From Ktedonobacteraceae bacterium (GTDB lineage: Bacteria; Chloroflexota; Ktedonobacteria; Ktedonobacterales; Ktedonobacteraceae): a stretch of DNA of 23,308 nucleotides. The notes below the pieces were generated by a model. That model saw only the letters and a program-made list of their open reading frames with translations, was not told the origin of the DNA and made no database searches. The stretch lies in assembly GCA_014896635.1 (NCBI GenBank), contig JADBKA010000059.1:1-23308 (forward strand), read 5' to 3'. Shown here piece after piece: positions 1 through 12,739 of this stretch. Every line of letters begins with the position of its first letter. Position 1 is the first letter of the stretch. A program made the position numbers and the translations under genes.

Positions 1-67
1 ACCCTTCTGTATGGGCAGATCTATGCCTTACCTTTAATCCTTTAGCGGAGAGAGGAGCCTGTGATTT

Positions 68-1342
68 ATGGCTATCACGCAAGAGCCTGCCATTGAGCGG
101 CGGGCTGAGAGCGTGCAGGAGCATCCTTTGCGCTCCAGCATCCGGCTGCTTTTCATCGCAGCCCTGATCATCTTTATTGTCACCGTACTTATCGGCCTGT
201 TGAACGGACAAAAGCTTGTTCAGCTCAGCCATGAAGTGCTGCTGACGCATGTCCATGCCGGCACGATTGGCTGGATCACGCTGAGCGTCTTTGCGCTCAG
301 TTTGTGGCTATTCGGTCCCGGTCGCAGTCCTGAGACGAACGCGACTGATGGCCCGTTCACGCGCTGGCTCGGCATTATTGGCGCAGTCGCCGTGCCGTGC
401 TACGTGCTGGCGTTCCTGAGCGGCAATTTTATTGCACGCGCAGCATTTGCCGTCCCTGTTCTGCTGGTCGTGCTCGGCTTTTTTGGCTGGATCATTGCTC
501 GCAGCAGCAAAGTCGCTCTGGGAGTGGAGCGCATCGCCTTGCTGGCCGCGCTGTTCACGCTGCTGTTCGGCGCTACGGTTGGCTCGCTGCTCCAGTTTCA
601 GTTTGCGACTAACCGTGCCTTCCTACCAGAGGGGGCGTTCGGCGCTCATCCGGCGTCGCTGGTAGCAGGCTACCTGTACCTGATCGGCATAGCGTTGAGT
701 GAGTGGCGCCTGCGTCCGGCCAGTGCACGCGCTTCTGTCTGGGGCATTGTGCTTGGTGCGCTGTTCTTCCTGGCGGGTCTGGTGATCGCTACTGGCCTAT
801 TGCTGAACCTGCCGCCACTGCTGGCGTTGAACGCGCTGCTTATTCTCATTGGCGCGATTGTCTATGTAGTACGTTTCGCACCTTCTGCCGTGCGGCTCAA
901 CTGGCTGGACCGCGATGGTAAGCGCCAGTTTGCCATGAGTGGCGCCTTTATTGTGTTTGAGGTCATCTTAAACATCTACCTGGTGGTCCTCTTTATCACG
1001 AGCCCGGCGGGCAGCGAGCCGCCGCAGGGGCTGTTTATCGCGCTCGATCACGGTATGTTTATCGGTGTCATGACGAACGCGCTCTTCGCGCTATTGCACG
1101 AAGCGACGTTCGAGCGGCGCAGTTTCTGGCCCTGGGCCGATGATGTATTGTTCTGGGGTATGAACATCGGGCTTATCGGCTTCCTGGTAGCACTGCTTTC
1201 GGGAATCGTTGTGCTTGAGCGCATTTTCACGCCAATCATGGGCCTGAGCATTCTGCTGGGCATCGTGGTGTATGTGGCGCGCTTCTGGCCGCAGCGAGCG
1301 GGTACAGTGGTGAGTGATGTACAGGCACAGGGGGGAGAATAG
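68..1342 (+). CDS. Polytopic (about 12-helix) membrane protein, possibly heme-copper-oxidase-like
   Basis: This 424-residue integral membrane protein has about twelve hydrophobic segments (roughly residues 25-46, 58-83, 99-120, 123-145, 153-178, 192-212, 222-246, 248-268, 288-311, 322-344, 357-380, 388-408). Its histidines sit in or at helices: an H-x-H pair at 61 and 63 followed by GTIGW, His194, an Asp-His pair at 327-328 with GMFIGVMTN after it, and His344 in LHEA. Twelve helices with helix-borne histidines recall subunit I of heme-copper oxidases and the cbb3/NnrS-like heme proteins, but I cannot align the full ligand set, so no catalytic role is claimed. AGAGGAG lies 10 bases before the ATG. 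It is transcribed toward the amidohydrolase and separated from it by a strong hairpin. Whether it binds heme, copper or nothing is open. Confidence 0.75.
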   Translation: MAITQEPAIERRAESVQEHPLRSSIRLLFIAALIIFIVTVLIGLLNGQKLVQLSHEVLLTHVHAGTIGWITLSVFALSLWLFGPGRSPETNATDGPFTRWLGIIGAVAVPCYVLAFLSGNFIARAAFAVPVLLVVLGFFGWIIARSSKVALGVERIALLAALFTLLFGATVGSLLQFQFATNRAFLPEGAFGAHPASLVAGYLYLIGIALSEWRLRPASARASVWGIVLGALFFLAGLVIATGLLLNLPPLLALNALLILIGAIVYVVRFAPSAVRLNWLDRDGKRQFAMSGAFIVFEVILNIYLVVLFITSPAGSEPPQGLFIALDHGMFIGVMTNALFALLHEATFERRSFWPWADDVLFWGMNIGLIGFLVALLSGIVVLERIFTPIMGLSILLGIVVYVARFWPQRAGTVVSDVQAQGGE

Positions 1343-1358
1343 GAGAGAGGTATCAGAT

Positions 1359-1391
1359 GGGTTCGGTCTCCACGCTGTGGAGACTGAACCC
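1359..1391. terminator. 15-bp hairpin between convergent genes
   Basis: GGGTTCGGTCTCCAC (1359-1373) pairs with GTGGAGACTGAACCC (1377-1391) over all 15 positions, one of them G-U, around a GCT loop. It fills the 60-base gap between two convergent genes, so it is a likely shared transcription end or 3' mRNA-protecting structure. Neither side is followed by a clear T-run, so intrinsic termination is not certain. Confidence 0.6.
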
Positions 1392-1402
1392 TGAAATCCT
1401 CC

Positions 1403-2785
1403 TTACAGCACCGGCCAGCGCGGCTTGATGCTGATGCTGGCGCGCCTGTACACCTCGGCTGCTTGCTTGCGCGCCTGTTCGATCACTTCTTGTTCGTCCA
1501 TCGTCAGCAGCGTTCCCTGCTCCACCACCACCGCGCCATCGACGATAACCATGTCAACCTCGCCGCCGGTCGCGGCATAGACGAGCGTCGAGATTGGATT
1601 GACGGAAGGCGTGGTGTGCAGGCGATTGAAGTCGAGCACGACCAGATCGGCCTTCTTGCCGACTTCCAGCGAGCCAATCTCCTGCTCCAGTCCCAGAGCG
1701 CGCGCGCCGTTAATGGTCGCCATCTCCAGTACCGTCTCGGCGGGGAGAATCAGCGGATCGCGCGTCACGGCTTTGTGCAGGATCGCGGCCAACTTCATTT
1801 CGCGGATCATGTCGTAGTCGTTATTACTGGGACCGCCATCGCAGCCAAGCGCGACGTTGACGCCGGCAGCCAGCATTTGTGGCACCTTGCATACGCCAGA
1901 AGCCAGCTTGCTATTAGAAGATGGATTATGCGAAACGCTGGTTTGCGTCTCTGCCAGTTTCGTGATATCTTCGGGTGTGAGCCAGATCATATGCACCAGC
2001 ACAGTTTTGGGTCCGAGCAGACCAACGCTCTCAGCGAAAGAAACAGGTGAGAGGCCATATTTTTCCTGCAAAAAGATTTTGTCGGCCTCTACCTCGGCAA
2101 GATGCATGGTGATGCCCATATTGCGCTGGCGGGCGAGATCGCTCATCTCGCGGTACAACTCAGGCGTCACTCCGCCGGGTGTGCGAGGTCCGAACCAGAC
2201 ATGAATACGCCCGCTGCCGGCTCCCTGCCACTTCTCGTGCATCGCCAGTACGCCGAGCAGGCTGGTCTCGCGCGATTCGATCAGGCCGGGATGCATGGCA
2301 TTGTCTTTTGTCGCATAGGTGCCGATGTCCATGACGATGCCTGCCAGGCAGGCGCGGATGCCGCTCTCATCGACGGCGCGCGCGATGCCGTCGAAACCGT
2401 AGCGATGGGCCAGCATGGATTCGAGAAACGTGGTGGTGCCGGATTTGAGCATTTCGGCAATACACAGACGCGCGCTGGCATAGCCATCTTCTTCTGTGTA
2501 GTTGCCCTGCAAGACCCAGACGCGCTCACAGAGCCACTGGATCAACTCCATGTCGTCCGCGCAACCGCGCAGCATAGCCTGGGCCAGGTGCACATGCGTA
2601 TCAATCAGGCCGGGAATGACGAGCTTGCCTTGCAGGTTGATCATCTCTTCCCCTTGATAGCGGGCTTGCAGTTCCGCTGTCTTGCCAACGGCGACGATGC
2701 GATTGCCGGAAATAGCAAGCGCACCATCGCTGATGATTTCGCGCGCGGGATTCATTGTGATAATCGTGGCGTTCTTCAACAGCAT
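1403..2785 (-). CDS. Amidohydrolase, MTA/SAH-deaminase / chlorohydrolase type
   Basis: This is a metal-dependent amidohydrolase of 460 residues, the usual length of the cytosolic deaminase group that includes 5'-methylthioadenosine/S-adenosylhomocysteine deaminase, SsnA and TrzN/AtzA-type enzymes. A short beta-rich N-terminal domain (1-58) leads into the barrel. Visible metal and catalytic residues are His64 and His66 (DTHVHL), His228 (MHLAE), His265 (VLVHM) and Asp316 (GCDGGPSNND). The C-terminal half has the typical DLVVLDF strand of the composite domain. The substrate (adenosine derivative, guanine, triazine or other) cannot be read from sequence. I chose the ATG at 2785 because AGGAG lies 6 bases upstream; an in-frame ATG 18 codons earlier lacks a comparable site. 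It diverges from pyk across about 210 bases carrying a palindromic repeat. Confidence 0.85.
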   Translation of the reverse strand: MLLKNATIITMNPAREIISDGALAISGNRIVAVGKTAELQARYQGEEMINLQGKLVIPGLIDTHVHLAQAMLRGCADDMELIQWLCERVWVLQGNYTEEDGYASARLCIAEMLKSGTTTFLESMLAHRYGFDGIARAVDESGIRACLAGIVMDIGTYATKDNAMHPGLIESRETSLLGVLAMHEKWQGAGSGRIHVWFGPRTPGGVTPELYREMSDLARQRNMGITMHLAEVEADKIFLQEKYGLSPVSFAESVGLLGPKTVLVHMIWLTPEDITKLAETQTSVSHNPSSNSKLASGVCKVPQMLAAGVNVALGCDGGPSNNDYDMIREMKLAAILHKAVTRDPLILPAETVLEMATINGARALGLEQEIGSLEVGKKADLVVLDFNRLHTTPSVNPISTLVYAATGGEVDMVIVDGAVVVEQGTLLTMDEQEVIEQARKQAAEVYRRASISIKPRWPVL

Positions 2786-2860
2786 GAGTTTCTCCTGCAT
2801 TTTTGCTGGCACTTTATCACCAATTGAAGATACTCTCAAGGGAGCCTGACCATCCGGCGG

Positions 2861-2904
2861 GAATCTCCGAAAAATCCTGCTGAGGGAATGGGCAGGATGA
2901 CAGA
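2861..2904. repeat. REP-like palindromic repeat, copy 1
   Basis: The core ATCCTGC (2874-2880) and GCAGGAT (2892-2898) forms a 7-bp stem around an 11-base loop. It is preceded by GAATCTCCGAAAA and followed by GACAG. The same order of elements (GATTCT-GGAAAATCCTG, short loop, CAGGATGAC) is found on the opposite strand at 16254-16290, which marks this as a member of a dispersed intergenic repeat rather than a chance hairpin. It lies between the divergent amidohydrolase and pyk genes. Confidence 0.55.
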
Positions 2905-2994
2905 GCGGCAGCCAGTAGAGTAAAATAAGAGAGACGATCTACTTATCATGCTCATAATGCTCTTTTTGTTTGATATTTTATTTAAGGATTGGTT

Positions 2995-4446
2995 ATGCGT
3001 CGTACTAAAATCGTCTGCACCATCGGCCCGGCCACCAGCAGTGAGGAGCAACTTGAGCGCCTGATGCGGGCCGGTATGAATGTCGCGCGTCTCAACTTCT
3101 CGCATGGCACACAGGAAGGGCATGCTGTTGTCATTGAGCGCATCCGGCGCATTGCCGCGCGCCTGGGCTATGCCATTGCCATTCTCCAGGATTTGCAAGG
3201 TCCGAAAATTCGCACCGGTTCGCTGCTGGATGGTGGGCCAGTGCAACTGGCAGATGGCTCGCAGGTCACGATCACGACTCGTGATGTCGTAGGGACCGCC
3301 GAGACCATCTCTACCACGTATCGGCAATTGCCACAGGACGTGAAAGTCGGTGATCGTATTCTGCTCAACGATGGCCTGTTAGAGCTGCGTGTGCTGGAGA
3401 AAGACGCAACAGATGTCCGCTGCCTGGTAGTGCATGGCGGGATGCTGGGAGAGCACAAAGGGATCAATCTACCGGGTGTAGCGGTCAGCGCGCCGGCTCT
3501 GACGGAGAAGGACCGCGACGATCTGCGCTTCGGTGTTCGCCACGATGTGGATTATATCGCACTCAGTTTTGTGCGCAGGCCACAGGATATTCTTGAAGCA
3601 AAACGCTCTATTCGTGAATTGCAATTAGAGCAAAACGGCGGGGACAGGAAGAACCTGGTGCCCATTCCTCTGATCGCAAAGCTGGAGAAGCCGGAAGCTA
3701 TAGCGCATTTAGAGGACATTCTTGAGGCTACAGAGGGTGTGATGATTGCGCGTGGCGACCTGGGGGTAGAGATGGCGCCTGAGAAAGTCCCGCTGATCCA
3801 GAAGCAGATCATTGCCAGGTGTAACGAGCTTGGCCTGCCTGTGATCACAGCCACCCAGATGCTGGAGTCGATGATCACGAATCCGCGTCCCACCAGGGCC
3901 GAAGTCAATGATGTCTCGAATGCCGTACTCGACGGGACCGACCTGGTGATGTTGAGCGGCGAGACCGCCACCGGCGCCTATCCCATCGAAGCCGTCGAAA
4001 TGATGGTACGCATTGTGCAGGAGACCGAGGCGGGCAACAGGACCGCGCGGCAGCCGAAGGTCCAGCGGCTCACGCAGGCGCGCGCCGTGAGTCATGCCGC
4101 CCGCGCGCTCTCTGAAGAGGCCAGTGTCAAAGCCATTGTCGTCTTTACCCGTTCCGGCAACTCGGCTCACCTCATCTCCAAAGATCGCCCGCGCGTCCCC
4201 ATCCTGGCCTATACGCCTTCGGAGAAGATACGGCGCCAGCTTGCGCTCTGGTGGGGGGTATGGCCGCATTGCATCGGTTTACGAGGCACAACGGAAGATC
4301 TAATCGACGCCGTTGAGAAGCGCCTGCTGGAAGACACACCAATACGGGAAGGCGAGTACGTCGTGATCATGGGTGGCCTGCCGGTTGCCAGTCGTGCGCG
4401 TACCAACTTTGTCAAGCTGCACCGCGTCAAAGTCGAAGAGGAGTAG
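2995..4446 (+). CDS. pyk: Pyruvate kinase
   Basis: Pyruvate kinase turns phosphoenolpyruvate and ADP into pyruvate and ATP in the cytosol. The 483-residue product opens with the family start TKIVCTIGPATSS and has MNVARLNFSHG with Arg32, LQDLQGPKIRTG, the catalytic lysine in IAKLEKPEA (Lys229), the metal ligands Glu231 and Asp255 (MIARGDLGVE), Thr287 in ITATQMLESM, and the SGETATGAYP segment. The B domain (about 72-170) and the C-terminal regulatory domain (about 355-483) are both present, so the enzyme is complete. I chose the ATG at 2995 because AAGGA sits 6 bases upstream; an in-frame TTG two codons earlier overlaps that site. It converges on ppc, which uses the same substrate, with only 9 bases between the two stop codons. 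No obvious promoter could be assigned upstream. Confidence 0.97.
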   Translation: MRRTKIVCTIGPATSSEEQLERLMRAGMNVARLNFSHGTQEGHAVVIERIRRIAARLGYAIAILQDLQGPKIRTGSLLDGGPVQLADGSQVTITTRDVVGTAETISTTYRQLPQDVKVGDRILLNDGLLELRVLEKDATDVRCLVVHGGMLGEHKGINLPGVAVSAPALTEKDRDDLRFGVRHDVDYIALSFVRRPQDILEAKRSIRELQLEQNGGDRKNLVPIPLIAKLEKPEAIAHLEDILEATEGVMIARGDLGVEMAPEKVPLIQKQIIARCNELGLPVITATQMLESMITNPRPTRAEVNDVSNAVLDGTDLVMLSGETATGAYPIEAVEMMVRIVQETEAGNRTARQPKVQRLTQARAVSHAARALSEEASVKAIVVFTRSGNSAHLISKDRPRVPILAYTPSEKIRRQLALWWGVWPHCIGLRGTTEDLIDAVEKRLLEDTPIREGEYVVIMGGLPVASRARTNFVKLHRVKVEEE

Positions 4447-4455
4447 TGAGGCTGA

Positions 4456-7377
4456 TTAGCCGGTATTGCGCAGGCCGGCGGCGATGCCATTGATAGTGAG
4501 CAGGACGGCGTAGGTCAGGCGAGCGCGTTCTCGTTCTTCGGGAGTGGCCCCCTGTTCCGCTGCCCTGTCAAGGGTCAGGGGACCGCCGAGTGCGCGCAGG
4601 CGGCGCAGTAGCACGACCTGGAAGTAGCTGAGCGGATCAACATACGGATTGCGCCGCCTGATCGATTCTTGCAGCACGGGCGAGGTATCGAGCAAGTCCT
4701 GGCCGCCGGTAATCTGCACGATCATACGCCGCGTGCGCTCGTACTCGGCCTGGATATCACAGGCGACGCGCTCGCGCAGGGCGGCATCCTTGACCAGCAT
4801 GGCGTAGTGGCGCGCGATATGCATATCGGCTTTGGAGAGCGTCATTTGCAAGTTATCGAGGAAGGCACGCCAGAAGGGCCAGCGCCAGTACATCAGTTGC
4901 AACCGTTGCAGGCGCGCCGGGTCCTCGCCGACATATTCCTCGATGGCCCCGCCGACGCCGTACCAGCTTGGCAGCACATAGCGGCTCTGCATCCAGGAGA
5001 AAACCCAGGGGATAGCGCGCAGTTCTTCGATGGTGCGCCCCTGGCTGCGGCGTGTGGGGCGTGAGCCGATGTTGAGCCAGCCCAGTTCGAGAATGGGCGT
5101 CGCCTGCTCGAAGAAGGTCAGGAAATCCGGGTTCTCGTAGATCAGGCGGCGGTAGCGTGTGTAGGCGCTGGCTGAAAGGCGCTGCATGGCCGCGATCCAG
5201 GCTTCTTCGGGATGCGGGTGAACCTGTTTTTCGATGATCGTTTCGTCTGGGATGCTTGATTGCACCACGCCAGCGATGACCAGTTCCATATTGCGAATGG
5301 CGATTTCGTGGAGTCCGTATTTGAAGGAGAGCATTTCGCCCTGCTCAGTGATGCGGATGCGCCCGTTGATGGTCCCCGGCGGCTGCCCAAGAATCGCTTC
5401 ATAGATGGGACCGCCCCCACGCCCGACAGCGCCGCCACGCCCATGAAAAAGTGTGATGCCAACGCCGTGACGCCGGCCCAGGTCTGCCAGGCGCAGTTGC
5501 GTCTGGTAGAGATCCCAGCTCGACCTCAAGATGCCGCCGTCCTTGCTGCTGTCGGAATAGCCGAGCATGACCTGCTGCTCGTCCCGGCAACAGGTGAGGT
5601 AGGCCCGGTAGTCCTGGTGCGTGAAAGCCTGTTCCAGGATATGTGTACAGTGATTGAGGTCATCAATCGTCTCGAAGAGCGGCACGATAGGTAGATCGTT
5701 GATACCTGCTTCTTTGCAGAAGAACTGTACTTCCAGTAAATCACTCAGCGTATGAGACATGCTGATGATATAGCAGTTGACGGATTTTTTGCCGAAAGTC
5801 GCGCGAGCATGGCGGATAGCCTGGAAAGTTTGCAGGATGTGGCGCGTCTCTTTGCTCAGTGGCAGGTCCGGGCGTGTCAGGATGCGCGGATCGCGCAGCA
5901 GTTTCTCCAGGATGCTCACGCGCTCGTCCTCGTCCAGCGTCATATAGTCTTTGCTGGAGAGGCGTGTCACACGCAATAGTTCGGCCAGAGCGATGGCGTG
6001 GCGCTCGCTATGCTGGCGCACATCCGGGGCGGCGAAGTGGAAGCCGAAGATCTCCACGCGGCGCATCAGCCGCGCCAGCGGACCGTGTGCGAGAGCCAGT
6101 TCGCGGTCTGCCACCAGGCTCTCGAAGATGAGGCGCAGGTCGGCGAGCAATTCATCTGCATCTTTGTACGCTGTTGGCAGGGATTGTTCTTTTGTGCTGG
6201 CCTGCTCTCCCTCTAGGAGCAGGTGAGGGGCGTAGTTGCTTGTTGCAGTGACGGTAGCAGCAGTAGCTTCCAGGCGTTTCCAGATAAAAGAGAATTTGCG
6301 GCGGTACGGCTCCAGCGCCGTCTGGGGACCGAGTTCGCGGTCGTAGTCGGGCAGGCGGGCGGCGTCTTCGTCGAGAGACCGCTGAAGTTGCTCAGTAATG
6401 CGCGCATGGTTGAGCGACTGCGAGCAGAGTTCGGCAAGAGAGGCGATCTCGGCCCGGTAGTGCTTAATGAGGTAACTGTGCTGGAGATGCAGCGCCGTGA
6501 GCAGTGTATCGGGGCCAACGAAAGGGTTGCCGTCCTGATCGCCGCCGATCCAGGAACCCAGGCGCAGGAAAGGCGGCACCGTGAGGCCGGCGTAGGCGCT
6601 GTGGAGCAGATCTTCAAACTCGGCGTAGAGATCGGGCAAGGCGTCGTAGAGAATCTCATCCAGGTAGTAGATGCCCATTTTGACCTCATCGAGCGGCTGT
6701 GGGCGCACATGGCGAACCGCATCGGTGAGCCAGAGCAGGTCAATGGTCTCGTCCAGTTCTCGCTGCCAGCGCGTGCGCTCGCGCGGCGTCATGGTATTCT
6801 GGCGCTCGTGCGCTTCCAGGAGTTCGCTGAGGCGGCGGGACTTGGTGATCAGGCTGCGGCGCGTTGCCTCGGTGGGGTGGGCCGTGAAGACCAGTTCGAT
6901 GGAGAGCCGGTTGAGCAGTTCCTGAACGGTTTGTGCATCCAGGTTGTTCTGTCGCAGGAAGTTGATCAGGGCTGCGAGCGAACCGCGTTGAGGAGTAGTG
7001 GAGTCGTCGATCTCGTGAGCGCGCCGGCGCCGGATGCGGTGATACTGTTCGGCAGTGTTGACAAGGTGGAAGTAGGCAGTGAAAGCGCGAATGACGCCGA
7101 TAGCAGTGTCGAGATCGCAGTGCTCGACGATGTTGAAGATCTCCTGTGCGAGCGATTGCGCTTCCCTGTTGAGCTGTTCCGCTTCGCCTGTTGAGGAATG
7201 GGGAATACGTGCGGTGCAATCGCGCAAGCGTTTACAGAGGTGGCGCAGTTGTTCTACAGTCTGGAACAGCGCATAACCTTCGTGGCGCTGGATCGCCTGG
7301 CCCAGCGCATTGCCCAGGATGCGGATATCCTGGCGCAGTGGGGCATCTTTCTCTTTGCGGGATTCCTGTGCTGGCAT
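4456..7377 (-). CDS. ppc: Phosphoenolpyruvate carboxylase
   Basis: PEP carboxylase adds bicarbonate to PEP to give oxaloacetate and phosphate, refilling the TCA cycle. The 973 residues fit the upper end of bacterial enzymes. Key sites are all present: the catalytic His167 in VFTAHPTEATRRSL, the GYSDSSKDGG loop around residue 605, the mobile glycine-rich loop with His645 and Arg647 (HGRGGAVGRGGGP), and the invariant C-terminal RNTG needed for activity and allosteric inhibition. A slightly longer linker near residues 390-410 is the only visible departure. The ATG at 7377 has AGAAGGA 7 bases upstream. The gene is tail-to-tail with pyk and diverges from gltB, placing oxaloacetate supply next to glutamate synthesis. 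Confidence 0.97.
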   Translation of the reverse strand: MPAQESRKEKDAPLRQDIRILGNALGQAIQRHEGYALFQTVEQLRHLCKRLRDCTARIPHSSTGEAEQLNREAQSLAQEIFNIVEHCDLDTAIGVIRAFTAYFHLVNTAEQYHRIRRRRAHEIDDSTTPQRGSLAALINFLRQNNLDAQTVQELLNRLSIELVFTAHPTEATRRSLITKSRRLSELLEAHERQNTMTPRERTRWQRELDETIDLLWLTDAVRHVRPQPLDEVKMGIYYLDEILYDALPDLYAEFEDLLHSAYAGLTVPPFLRLGSWIGGDQDGNPFVGPDTLLTALHLQHSYLIKHYRAEIASLAELCSQSLNHARITEQLQRSLDEDAARLPDYDRELGPQTALEPYRRKFSFIWKRLEATAATVTATSNYAPHLLLEGEQASTKEQSLPTAYKDADELLADLRLIFESLVADRELALAHGPLARLMRRVEIFGFHFAAPDVRQHSERHAIALAELLRVTRLSSKDYMTLDEDERVSILEKLLRDPRILTRPDLPLSKETRHILQTFQAIRHARATFGKKSVNCYIISMSHTLSDLLEVQFFCKEAGINDLPIVPLFETIDDLNHCTHILEQAFTHQDYRAYLTCCRDEQQVMLGYSDSSKDGGILRSSWDLYQTQLRLADLGRRHGVGITLFHGRGGAVGRGGGPIYEAILGQPPGTINGRIRITEQGEMLSFKYGLHEIAIRNMELVIAGVVQSSIPDETIIEKQVHPHPEEAWIAAMQRLSASAYTRYRRLIYENPDFLTFFEQATPILELGWLNIGSRPTRRSQGRTIEELRAIPWVFSWMQSRYVLPSWYGVGGAIEEYVGEDPARLQRLQLMYWRWPFWRAFLDNLQMTLSKADMHIARHYAMLVKDAALRERVACDIQAEYERTRRMIVQITGGQDLLDTSPVLQESIRRRNPYVDPLSYFQVVLLRRLRALGGPLTLDRAAEQGATPEERERARLTYAVLLTINGIAAGLRNTG

Positions 7378-7459
7378 AGAAACGTCCTTCTCGTAGTAGA
7401 GACTGCCATCGCCAGCGACAGCGTGCCGGCTCGCCTTTGCGCCTGTCTATTTTCTTCTC

Positions 7460-7468
7460 TCTATTCTA
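7460..7468 (-). promoter_or_regulatory. Candidate extended -10 promoter for ppc
   Basis: Read on the minus strand, TAGAAT (7468-7463) is preceded by TGC, giving the TG-n-TANAAT shape of an extended -10 promoter about 85 bases before the ppc start codon. No good -35 hexamer is seen at the right distance, which extended -10 promoters can do without. This is only a pattern match. Confidence 0.3.
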
Positions 7469-7500
7469 GCATAATTCTCAGGAAGATGGGAAAACACAGG

Positions 7501-7538
7501 AGAACAGAGGGATACAGCCCCCTGAACCTCTCTGTTCT
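7501..7538. other. Hairpin in the ppc-gltB spacer
   Basis: AGAACAGA (7501-7508) pairs perfectly with TCTGTTCT (7531-7538), with GG/CC able to extend the stem past a bulge. It lies upstream of the proposed ppc promoter, and 14 bases before a T6 run (7553-7558) on the plus strand. No gene reads into it on that strand, so it may be a regulator site or a relic terminator. Confidence 0.35.
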
Positions 7539-7748
7539 GTTAAGCTAACGCCTTTTTTGTGCAATTAGCACATAGGTCATCGGGGGGATTGCCCGCCCCA
7601 GGCAGCGTGAATAAGGCCATGATTAACCTCAACTATCGCATGCTAAAAAGAAGAAAACAAGCGATCAGGCAAGCTAAACAGGGAGAAAGATGGTAGGTTT
7701 ATACCTCTCGAAGCTTTATGATGTGTGCAATTTGCATATGGCCGAACC

Positions 7749-7778
7749 TTGTTCCTTACCGGGAGGCTATGTTATACT
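7749..7778 (+). promoter_or_regulatory. gltB: Candidate gltB promoter
   Basis: TATACT (7773-7778), preceded by TGT so that it forms an extended -10, lies 18 bases after TTGTTC (7749-7754). This would start gltB mRNA near 7785, about 280 bases before the start codon, leaving a long structured leader. It is the best plus-strand promoter pattern in the 7378-8063 spacer. Confidence 0.45.
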
Positions 7779-7784
7779 TTTCCC

Positions 7785-8063
7785 AATAGGCAACACCGTC
7801 AGTTCTCTCTGAGCTATGATGCTCTCCTTATCCCGATCTCCCGATTGCGCATAAGGCATATCTGATCCTTGCTCTACTCTGAAAAAGAAGGTAAGGGCTT
7901 TTTTACCCTGGGCGAGGAACCTATCCTTCGGCGTAAAGGATCGCATCAACTTTATTTAAATGAAAGATTTCGGCGGTCACTGCTTGCCCGCCGGACCTCC
8001 CGGCTCCAGTGCTGGCGCCACGCGCATTGTCTTAATTAGTCTTTTGTTTGTGGAGAACAATGC
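7785..8063 (+). promoter_or_regulatory. Long structured leader of gltB
   Basis: Between the candidate start site and the gltB ATG are about 280 bases with no convincing ORF on this strand. Short inverted repeats follow one another: CCTTAT/ATAAGG (about 7826-7856), GGTAA/TTACC enclosing GGGCTTTT (about 7890-7907) and ATCCTT/AAGGAT with a 7-base loop (7923-7941). I compared it by eye with TPP, glnA, c-di-AMP, ZTP and T-box consensus elements and found no match. It could be a regulatory leader or simply an AT-rich spacer; the last hairpin resembles the ATCCT-type intergenic palindromes elsewhere in the window. Confidence 0.3.
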
Positions 8064-12605
<4,542 letters not shown>

Positions 12606-12624
12606 TGCACAGGAAAAGCGGAGT

Positions 12625-12684
12625 CCAGGAGGGCGCCAGCCGCTCCGCTCGTCAGCCGAGCGGAAGATCAAGACGCCCTCCTGG
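12625..12684. terminator. Nested hairpin after gltB
   Basis: An 11-bp outer stem, CCAGGAGGGCG (12625-12635) with CGCCCTCCTGG (12674-12684), encloses a second perfect 7-bp hairpin, CCGCTCG (12645-12651) with CGAGCGG (12657-12663) around TCAGC. It sits in the 134-base gap between the convergent gltB and acoC. T-rich sequence comes only about 30 bases later (12711-12726), so it may be a bidirectional end or a 3' stabiliser rather than a textbook intrinsic terminator. Confidence 0.5.
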
Positions 12685-12739
12685 CGGGATTTGGGGGTGT
12701 CCCAAAAAGCTCTTTTCTCCCCTTTTAGAGGTTCTGATG

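Noticed and set aside
2102..2827. 241-codon plus-strand open frame inside the amidohydrolase
   Set aside because: It is opposite the metal-binding motifs of the real gene and has no ribosome site or domain of its own.
6223..7194. 323-codon plus-strand open frame within ppc
   Set aside because: It is a shadow of the conserved ppc N-terminal region on the other strand.
7767..7949. 60-codon minus-strand open frame in the ppc-gltB spacer
   Set aside because: There is no good ribosome site, the composition is unremarkable and it overlaps the proposed gltB promoter and leader.
7785..8063. Known riboswitch ahead of gltB (TPP, c-di-AMP, ZTP, glnA, T-box)
   Set aside because: No consensus core could be found by eye, so it is listed only as an unclassified leader.
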